64,000 bases of DNA from Candidatus Lindowbacteria bacterium RIFCSPLOWO2_12_FULL_62_27 (GTDB lineage: Bacteria; Lindowbacteria; 2-12-FULL-62-27). This document shows, one piece after another, positions 58,154-64,000 of this stretch (positions are counted from its first letter, which is position 1; each line of letters opens with the position of its first letter). The DNA is taken from NCBI GenBank assembly GCA_001784175.1, contig MFPR01000004.1, positions 124,001-188,000 on the forward strand, in the 5' to 3' direction. Made by a program: the position numbers and the translations under genes. Below the pieces are notes generated by a model. The model was given only the letters and a program-made list of their open reading frames with translations. It was not told where the DNA came from and searched no databases.

Positions 58154-59329
58154 CTACTGCTTGCTCACCTGCTCGTAGGCCGCGTTCAGGTCCCGGGCCC
58201 TTTCTTTGAGTTCCGAGAGAGTCGTGTCGACCTCGCGGTCCCAGCCCTCGGTCTGGGGTTTGTCCCTGGCGCCGCTCTGGAGGCTGTGGAGGAGGACTTC
58301 GAAGGCGTTGATGAGGGTCATGCTGGTGACGCTGACGGTGTCGATGAGGGCGAGATATTTTTTGATCTGGTCGTCGGCGGCGAGGAGGGATCCGTTGGTG
58401 ATCGGCAGGCGCTCGGAGAGGATTTTGGTGATGAAGAGGATGAGCTGGGGATTGGCCGCGATGACTACTTCCAGTTTCGTCCCGTCGATGACGACGACGC
58501 CGGAACTTTCCCGCGCCATGAGCGTCGCCGACCTCGGCTCGAATTTGCGGCTCGCATAACCCGCCAGCACGGCGACCTCGCCGATGACGGCGCCCTTGTC
58601 CTTGATTTCGGCCACCTTGCGCCCGCCGATCTGGACGTCCAGAGATCCGCTCTGCAAAATGAAAATTTCCCGGCCTTCCTCGCCCTCCCGGCACAGGATC
58701 TCTCCCGTATTGTATTGCTTCGCGCCGGCGCCGGTCGGAGGCGCCTCCGAGGGCGGCGGAGGCGGCGGGGCGGGCGGCGGACCGGAAACCACTTCCTGCC
58801 CGCGGCTGACGCCCTCGCCCATGCCGTAACAGATGTGCGATTTGGCCTTGTCGAAAATGCTCTTGGCCCAGGAAAAATGCGTCTGGTCGAAGAGGTCTCC
58901 GAGGGCTTTCGATTTCTGATAGTACGTGAGCAGATACCCGTCGATGGCTTTGCGGATCTCATTGAGAAACTGCGTGTACCGGCCGAGTTTGGCGTTCGTG
59001 TCCTTGATGTATTTGGCGAGGTTGAGCGAGATGGAAAGTCCGAGGCGGGGCTGGCCGAGGATGGTTTCGTCCAGCGCCTTTTTTTTGACGTCGATGTTCT
59101 GCACGACCGAGTGGCTGACGGCGCGGATGGTGGCGCTGCGGGGCTGTTTGAGAATGGCGCCGATTTCGCCGAAGATGGAGCTCTTGTCTTTGATCTCCGA
59201 TATTTTCTTGTCCCGGCCGCGCTTGTCCTTGACCAGGACCTCGAGGTGGCCTTCCTGCAGAATGTAAATCTCGGCCGATACTTCCCCTTGCTTGCAGAGA
59301 ATCGCTCCGGGCTCCAGCTCCCTGGGCAT
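58154..59329 (-). CDS. protein with two cyclic-nucleotide-binding-like domains
   Basis: 391 residues. Two cNMP-binding folds, at about 5-105 (ELEPGAILCKQGEVSAEIYILQEGHLEVLV ... GEIGAILKQPRSATIRA) and about 205-300 (NTGEILCREGEEGREIFILQSGSLDVQI ... GEVAVLAGYASRK), are joined by a helical region and a proline-rich linker (GPPPAPPPPPPSEAPP). The usual phosphate-binding RSA arginine is seen in the first domain. No DNA-binding or enzyme domain. A tandem paralogue follows upstream at 59364. Possible signalling or anchoring role; unknown. Confidence 0.8.
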   Translation of the reverse strand: MPRELEPGAILCKQGEVSAEIYILQEGHLEVLVKDKRGRDKKISEIKDKSSIFGEIGAILKQPRSATIRAVSHSVVQNIDVKKKALDETILGQPRLGLSISLNLAKYIKDTNAKLGRYTQFLNEIRKAIDGYLLTYYQKSKALGDLFDQTHFSWAKSIFDKAKSHICYGMGEGVSRGQEVVSGPPPAPPPPPPSEAPPTGAGAKQYNTGEILCREGEEGREIFILQSGSLDVQIGGRKVAEIKDKGAVIGEVAVLAGYASRKFEPRSATLMARESSGVVVIDGTKLEVVIAANPQLILFITKILSERLPITNGSLLAADDQIKKYLALIDTVSVTSMTLINAFEVLLHSLQSGARDKPQTEGWDREVDTTLSELKERARDLNAAYEQVSKQ

Positions 59330-59363
59330 GGGTCTTTGGACTAGGACCTACCGGGCCGGCGGG

Positions 59364-60554
59364 TCAGATCGTCTTCCATTTTTGGGCCAGGCCTTCAAAC
59401 CCTTCGTGAAACTCCGACGCCCGCTCCTGAATGTCCGCGAGTCTCGCCTGGACCTCCTCCGCGTACCCCTGGGTCTCCGCCTTGTCTTTGCCGCCGCTCT
59501 GCAGATTGGTCCGCAGAAGTTCATACGCGCCCATGAGCGACGCGGGACCGGCGGCGTCGAGCAGGGACAAATACTTGTTGATGCGCTCCTCGTCGGACAG
59601 GAAAACCAGGTTGGTGTTGAAGAGCCGGCAGGAGAGGCTTTGCGCAATCAGCAGGATCAATGCGGGATTGGACGCGATCAGAGATTCGAGCCGCGACGCT
59701 TCGACGACGATCACGCTGGAGTCCTCCCGGGCGACGATCGTGCCCGACCGGGGCTCGAAACGGCGGGTGGTATATCCGACCAACACGGAAACCTCGCCGA
59801 TGACCGACCCCTTGTCCTTGACCTCGGAAACCTTCCGGCCGCCCACCAGGATGTCGAGCGTCCCGCTCAACAGAATAAAGAAATCCCGGCCCTCCTCGCT
59901 CTCCTTCCCCAGCGTCTCTCCGGCTTTGAAATTCCTGCCTTCCGCAAGCCCGGCCGGAATTTCCGGCGGCGGGGGCGGCGTCGAGTGGGCGGCGGCCGTA
60001 TCTTCGGCGAAGGGTTCCTGGCCGCGGCCCAGGCCATCGCCAAGGCCGAAGCAGGGGTGGGATTTGGCTTTGTCGTGGATGGTTTTGACCCACGCAAGTT
60101 TGGTCTGCTCGTGAAGATCGCCCAGGGACTTGGTTTTCTGAAAGTAATACAGGAGACAGGCGTCGGCGTACTTTCGAAGCGCCGTCGAGAACTGCGCGTA
60201 CTGCGACAGCCGGAGATTGGTGTCCTTGAGATAGCGCGCGAGGTGCATGGAAATGGAAAACCCGAGTTTGGGCTGGGCGAGGATGGTCTGGTCGAGGGCC
60301 TTGTTTTTCGTGTCGATTTTCTGGACCACCGCGTGGTGGACGGCCCGGATCGACGCGCTGCGCGGCTTTTTCATGATCGCGCCGAACTCGCCGAATACGG
60401 CGTGCTTGCCGGAAATCTTCGAGATCACCTTGTCCCGGCCGCGCTTGTCGCGGACCGATACGTCGAGGTCGCCATCCTGCAGGATGTAAATTTCCGACGA
60501 GGCGTCGCCCTGTTTGCAGAGCGTGTCGCCCGGATTCAGTTCAACCTGCACCAT
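59364..60554 (-). CDS. protein with two cyclic-nucleotide-binding-like domains (tandem paralogue)
   Basis: 396 residues with the same plan as its neighbour: LNPGDTLCKQGDASSEIYILQDGDLDVSV, then a GEFGAIMKKPRSASIRA phosphate-binding segment, a central helical part with a Pro-rich linker, then FKAGETLGKESEEGRDFFILLSGTLDIL and GEVSVLVGYTTRR. The two proteins align along the whole length, so they arose by gene duplication. AAAGGAG lies 5 nt before the ATG at 60554. Sits between tRNA-Pro and its paralogue. Confidence 0.8.
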   Translation of the reverse strand: MVQVELNPGDTLCKQGDASSEIYILQDGDLDVSVRDKRGRDKVISKISGKHAVFGEFGAIMKKPRSASIRAVHHAVVQKIDTKNKALDQTILAQPKLGFSISMHLARYLKDTNLRLSQYAQFSTALRKYADACLLYYFQKTKSLGDLHEQTKLAWVKTIHDKAKSHPCFGLGDGLGRGQEPFAEDTAAAHSTPPPPPEIPAGLAEGRNFKAGETLGKESEEGRDFFILLSGTLDILVGGRKVSEVKDKGSVIGEVSVLVGYTTRRFEPRSGTIVAREDSSVIVVEASRLESLIASNPALILLIAQSLSCRLFNTNLVFLSDEERINKYLSLLDAAGPASLMGAYELLRTNLQSGGKDKAETQGYAEEVQARLADIQERASEFHEGFEGLAQKWKTI

Positions 60555-60586
60555 GGTGTCTCCTTTTGCGAATACATCCATATATT

Positions 60587-60660
60587 CGGGGTGGTGAGAT
60601 TCGAACTCACGACCACACGCACCCCATGCGTGTGCGCTACCAAGCTGCGCTACACCCCGT
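60587..60660 (-). tRNA. tRNA-Pro (GGG)
   Basis: Minus-strand cloverleaf: acceptor CGGGGTG with CACCCCG, D-arm GCGCAGCTTGGTAGCGC, anticodon arm CACGC-ATGGGGT-GCGTG with anticodon GGG, and T-arm GTGAGTTCGAATCTCAC. Its 5' end overlaps the 3' end of the upstream MerR-type gene by 11 nt. Confidence 0.95.
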
Positions 60661-60973
60661 CGTACTCCCCACGAAGAATCTTGAGCGCCTCCTGCAAATC
60701 CTCCCGCACGGCCGACAGCGAATCCGACTGCTGGGCCAGGCGCCGGCGGCGCTCCAGCCGGCGCTTGACGCCGACCATCGTCATGCCCTCATCTCGAAGC
60801 ATCTGGCGGATGCGCTGCAAGAGGGCCACGTCCTCCGTCCGGTATCGCCGCTGGCCGGTTTTCGTCTTTTCCGGCCGCAGCGCCGGGAAGGATTTTTCCC
60901 AGTAGCGGATGACATGCGGATTTTCGCCGATCGCCTCGCTCACCTGACGGATCGTATAGTATAGCTGATTCAT
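60650..60973 (-). CDS. MerR-family transcriptional regulator (short)
   Basis: 107 residues, essentially only a MerR winged-helix domain: YYTIRQVSEAIGENPHVIRYWEKSFPALRPEKTKTGQRRYRTEDVALLQRIRQML (in parts) and a short coiled coil. Similar small proteins (HspR/CueR-like cores) regulate envelope or stress genes. Its stop codon lies inside tRNA-Pro. A consensus-like promoter ends 11 nt before the ATG. Confidence 0.85.
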   Translation of the reverse strand: MNQLYYTIRQVSEAIGENPHVIRYWEKSFPALRPEKTKTGQRRYRTEDVALLQRIRQMLRDEGMTMVGVKRRLERRRRLAQQSDSLSAVREDLQEALKILRGEYDGV

Positions 60974-60984
60974 ACCCAGCCGGC

Positions 60985-61013
60985 ATTATATATATATGGA
61001 GAGGCGGACGCAA
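60985..61013 (-). promoter_or_regulatory. promoter for the short MerR-type gene
   Basis: TTGCGT (61008-61013), 17 bp, TATAAT (60985-60990) on the minus strand; 11 nt then the ATG at 60973. Near-leaderless. The spacer contains an ATATATA run. Confidence 0.55.
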
Positions 61014-61025
61014 TGCCGCGCCGCG

Positions 61026-62936
61026 CTAACTGACAAACTCATACTGGGCCGCCGGCCGGGGCGCCAGGGCTTCCGGCATCGGCTCCGCCATGTGCCGGAT
61101 CCTGAGGACGGGCTTGTTTTTCATGGCCTTGGCCAGCCGCTGCAGCGCGGGTTTGACCGAGGCCGGGACTGGATCGGGTCCGTAGATCAATACAAAGGCG
61201 TCACAGCATTCCGACACTTCCTCGAAAGCGTCGCTGCGGCCAAGCGGGGCCACGTCGAGAAGGACCGTGCGGTTTGCCGCGCTTTCCTTCAAAAACGCCT
61301 GCATCTTCTTTTTTACTTTCAGGTCCGCCATTTCCTTCTCCAGGTGAGGCGCGAACAGGGGAAGAAGAAAGACGCGGTCCAGCGGCGTCGTCAGGACCGA
61401 CTGCGACCAGGGCTCGGTGGCGAAGATGTCGTGAGAGGACGCCGGAATGGAAAAGAATGAATGCAGGTTGGGCGCGGTGTGGTGGAGATCGACGAGGACC
61501 ACCGGGCGGCTGCGGCGGATCGACACGGCGAGATTGGCGACAAAGGTCGACGTGCCGGACCCGCTGCGCACCGCCGCCACGCCTACGACCGGCGCCTGGG
61601 AGTTGGGAAGCTTGTCCAGAAGGCTTTGGGCGGACTGTTCGAAAAATTCGGAAGCGGCGGAGGTCGGCGCGAAAACCGTGTAGAGGCCCTTCTCGACCGA
61701 AGGCAAGCGCGGATACGAGACCCAGGCCTGGCCGGGCAGTTCCGATTCATCCACGGTTTTTTCAGGCGCCGGCGGCGCCGGCGGCGTCTCGATCGCCGGC
61801 AGGGGTTTGCGCGCCCTGACAGCCGCCCGCGCGGACGGAAGTTCGGGCGGCGCCGGAGACGCGGGCGGCCCCGCCGGAGACGGCGCGGATCGACCCGCAA
61901 AACCGGCGATGCCCAGCACGTATCCGGCCAGCAGGGCGGCGGCCGTCCAGAGAAAGAGACTCAGCGGCAATTTCCCCGCGTCCAGTTGTTTTTCCGAAAC
62001 CAGCTCTCGAACCACCGTCTGGGTTTCGGTCCACGTCAGATGCAGAGCCGACCGCGCCTCCGGTTCGGCCGCCGGTTCCGGCGGCTGGGACTCTTCAGCG
62101 ACCGTCGCCGATGCAGCCGGACCGGATCGGAGAATCCGCTTTTCATCGCGTTCCAGTTGCTGTTTCTTCTTCTGAAACTCCGCGCGACGGCGCTCCCATC
62201 GCGCCTCCTCTTCCGATTCCGCCACGAGAACCCGGCGGTCGAGACTGCTCCGGATGGCGGCGATCTCCTGCTGAAGTTCCCCGACCCGCGGATGGGACGG
62301 GGTGTAATGGTCGATCGCTTCCGCCAGCGTCATTTCAAGGTCGACCAGTTTCTGTTTCAACTCCCTGGATTCTTCATCCCGCTGCAGCAATTCTTCGGGG
62401 TGCCGGTACTTCCGGCGTGACGCCATGACCCGCGCGTGGGATTTTTCCGCCTCGTCCCAGCCTTTCATCAAGCTCGCCTTCTTCTGCCGGATCTCGCGCG
62501 CCTGTGCGCCGGCGGGTTTGCGGGATGCGGCGACCGCGCGGCCGCGGGCGCGGGGTTTTTGACGCGCCTTGGGCGGCGCCAATTCCTCGACCATTTTTTG
62601 AGTCAAGTCTCTGAGCGGAAGCACCGACGCGGGCGGCAGCGTGGCGGAGAGGTCAATCCGTGTCACCGGCGAATCGTAGGCGTCCTTCCGGAGTTGACCG
62701 TCAAACGGCGAGAGGAGCGACACGATCTGCCGGGCCACCGGCTCGATGGTGTCGAGGGACGCTCCAGAGAGGCTCGCGACGACGCGGGTCGCCGGTTTCT
62801 CCAGCCACCTTTGTTCCTCCTTCATCCACTGGCCGCCGATCCATCCGGCCAGAGGTTTGCTCATGGACCAGAGCGCGTAAAATCCGCCGGCCAGGATGAG
62901 AAGAACCAGCCCGACAGAAATCCAGCGGCGCATCAA
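61026..62936 (-). CDS. Wzz/BY-kinase-like polysaccharide chain-length/export protein with degenerate P-loop
   Basis: 636 residues. An N-terminal transmembrane helix (VGLVLLILAGGFYALW) and another near residue 345 enclose a periplasmic coiled-coil region (KQKLVDLEMTLAEAIDHY), as in Wzz/GumC. The C-terminal third has the BY-kinase P-loop layout (VVGVAAVRSGSGTSTFVANLAVSI, VVLVDLHHTAPNLHSFFSIP, VLLDVAPL), but the Walker A lysine is replaced (SGSGTST for GxGKTT). The Tyr-rich tail of a kinase is missing. Overlaps the Wza-like gene by 4 nt. Confidence 0.75.
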   Translation of the reverse strand: MMRRWISVGLVLLILAGGFYALWSMSKPLAGWIGGQWMKEEQRWLEKPATRVVASLSGASLDTIEPVARQIVSLLSPFDGQLRKDAYDSPVTRIDLSATLPPASVLPLRDLTQKMVEELAPPKARQKPRARGRAVAASRKPAGAQAREIRQKKASLMKGWDEAEKSHARVMASRRKYRHPEELLQRDEESRELKQKLVDLEMTLAEAIDHYTPSHPRVGELQQEIAAIRSSLDRRVLVAESEEEARWERRRAEFQKKKQQLERDEKRILRSGPAASATVAEESQPPEPAAEPEARSALHLTWTETQTVVRELVSEKQLDAGKLPLSLFLWTAAALLAGYVLGIAGFAGRSAPSPAGPPASPAPPELPSARAAVRARKPLPAIETPPAPPAPEKTVDESELPGQAWVSYPRLPSVEKGLYTVFAPTSAASEFFEQSAQSLLDKLPNSQAPVVGVAAVRSGSGTSTFVANLAVSIRRSRPVVLVDLHHTAPNLHSFFSIPASSHDIFATEPWSQSVLTTPLDRVFLLPLFAPHLEKEMADLKVKKKMQAFLKESAANRTVLLDVAPLGRSDAFEEVSECCDAFVLIYGPDPVPASVKPALQRLAKAMKNKPVLRIRHMAEPMPEALAPRPAAQYEFVS

Positions 62937-64000
62937 CGGGACTGGACGTTCTGGATATTCACCCGCACCAGCGGCCAGAATTTTTCCCAGAAGTCCCCCA
63001 GGTTGGAAATCACGCTCTTCGGAACAAAAATCACGTCGCCCTCCGACAGCTCCATGTCGTTCTGAACCTGGCGGTCCATGACCAGCCGCTCGAGGGCCAC
63101 GGTGAAAACCTGCGTCTGGCCCGTCGGCGAGACCCGCACGACGCGGGTCGAGTCGAGGACGGCGCCGGGAACATGATAGCCCGCGCGCGCCATGGCGGCG
63201 AGGACATGCGAGCCGGCGGGCAGGTCATAGGCGCCGGGGGACCGGACCATGCCGAGAACAAACACGCGGATGGAGAGTTTGGGCGGGACGAAGAGAAGGT
63301 CTCCGTCTTTGAGTTCCGGCGCGTCCGCGGGCGAGCGGCGGCCGTTGAGGATCTGGGACAAGTCGACCGGCAGGCGGCTTCCGTCCGGCCTCACCATGAA
63401 CGCGCGCGCCGGGTCCGCCTGGTCGGTCAATCCTCCGGCCGAGGTCAGAACGTCGGTCACCCAGGTCGGCGTGCGCTCGATCCAGACTTTCCCGGGAGCG
63501 CGGACCTCGCCCTGGACCCGGACCATGCCCTTTTCGCCGGAAGCGATCACATAGATGACATCGCCGGCGTGGAGGGAACGGTTCATGTCCATTTTGGCTT
63601 CGTTCAGGATGGCCGACAGCGAAATCGGCTCGCGCGCGCCGGCGCGCAAAAGAACGACCTGGTCGGCGCCTTCGACCGCCGGTTTCGACACCCAGCCGGC
63701 CCGGGCCAGCACATCGAGGATCCGGTCGTCGCCCATGAGCGGATACGTTCCGGGGATTTTGACGTTGCCGATCACGAGAACCTTCTGGCTGACAAAATCC
63801 TCGACGAAGACGGTGACGTCCGGCTGACGGTAATATTTTTTCAACCGGAGCTTGAGGACTTCGCTGATCTGGGTCGGCGTGAAATCGCGCACGTGGACGG
63901 ACCCGATCATGTCGAAACTGATTTTGCCGTCCGGCCGGACACGCACTTCACGCTCGCTGGTTTCCTTGCCGTCATAGAGGCGAATCCGCAACACGTCTCC
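62933..64000 (-). CDS. Wza-like polysaccharide export protein (N-terminus beyond right edge)
   Basis: At least 355 residues; the frame runs to the window edge beginning GDVLRIRLYDGKETSEREVRVRPDGKISFDMIG (in parts), the start of the Poly_export domain, followed by SLBB repeats (VLVIGNVKIPGTYPLMGDDRILDVLARAGW; VRVQGEVRAPGKVWIERTPTWVTDVLTSAGGL; VFVLGMVRSPGAYDLPAGSHVLAAMARAGY, each in parts) and a DVIFVPKSVISNLGDFWEKFWP end. It forms the outer-membrane polysaccharide channel with the adjacent Wzz-like protein. The signal/lipobox lies outside the window. Confidence 0.88.
   Translation of the reverse strand, partial: GDVLRIRLYDGKETSEREVRVRPDGKISFDMIGSVHVRDFTPTQISEVLKLRLKKYYRQPDVTVFVEDFVSQKVLVIGNVKIPGTYPLMGDDRILDVLARAGWVSKPAVEGADQVVLLRAGAREPISLSAILNEAKMDMNRSLHAGDVIYVIASGEKGMVRVQGEVRAPGKVWIERTPTWVTDVLTSAGGLTDQADPARAFMVRPDGSRLPVDLSQILNGRRSPADAPELKDGDLLFVPPKLSIRVFVLGMVRSPGAYDLPAGSHVLAAMARAGYHVPGAVLDSTRVVRVSPTGQTQVFTVALERLVMDRQVQNDMELSEGDVIFVPKSVISNLGDFWEKFWPLVRVNIQNVQSR

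Overview
The window is high-GC DNA (roughly 60%) from a Gram-negative-type bacterium. It carries SRP-exported lipoproteins, a CsgG-family protein, a Wza-like polysaccharide export protein and large secreted proteins with a FlgD-like C-terminal module or an S74 chaperone domain. The mix of a Minf_1886-family protein, many GNVGIGTT-type surface repeats and deeply branching core proteins suggests an uncultivated candidate-phylum lineage (PVC/Omnitrophota-like or similar). I cannot place it more precisely from sequence alone.

Layout. 1-2.6 kb: the start of an aconitase gene, a DUF4143-type ATPase and a toxin-first type II toxin-antitoxin module. 2.4-8.8 kb: a repeat-rich accessory block with palindromic elements, a zinc-finger lipoprotein, a Sel1-repeat protein, and a CsgG/LPP20-like envelope group. 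8.8-12.9 kb: recQ, recA, an unlisted 59-aa gene and a MerR-type regulator with a perfect-consensus, operator-bearing promoter. 13-23.3 kb: a degenerate LytM-like secreted protein, a PfkB kinase, a 1842-aa GNVGIGTT-repeat protein ending in a peptidase S74 chaperone, and a FlgD-Ig surface protein interrupted in frame by dispersed palindromic repeats. 23.5-25.8 kb: a reverse transcriptase with a HEAT-like C-terminal region and no normal start codon, next to a Minf_1886 gene.

25.9-45.3 kb is mostly a surface-glycan province. It holds a CapD-like dehydratase, two NAD-dependent sugar epimerases, WecB, a polysaccharide deacetylase, a formyltransferase, a UPF0104 flippase-like protein, an SGNH-TPR protein, YfhO, a DegT aminotransferase, a GT39-like transferase, an FdtA-type ketoisomerase, two GT2 enzymes and a methyltransferase. 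rnhB, zapA, a zapB-like gene and a RhlE-type helicase are interspersed. The DegT, FdtA and formyltransferase genes fit synthesis of an N-formylated 3-amino-3,6-dideoxyhexose.

45.3-64 kb: an HDOD protein, tRNA-Thr, and the core transcription/translation operon in the order rpmG-tRNA-Trp-secE-nusG-rplK-rplA-rplJ-rplL-rpoB-rpoC (minus strand). Upstream lie two tandem double-cNMP-domain proteins, tRNA-Pro, a second MerR-type gene, a Wzz/BY-kinase-like protein with a broken Walker A, and a Wza-like protein cut by the right edge.

Two themes recur. First, many genes without a Shine-Dalgarno sequence have a TTGnnn-N17-TAnnnT promoter ending only 6-11 nt before the start codon, which suggests leaderless mRNAs. 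Second, short palindromic elements have inserted repeatedly, several in frame inside coding regions.
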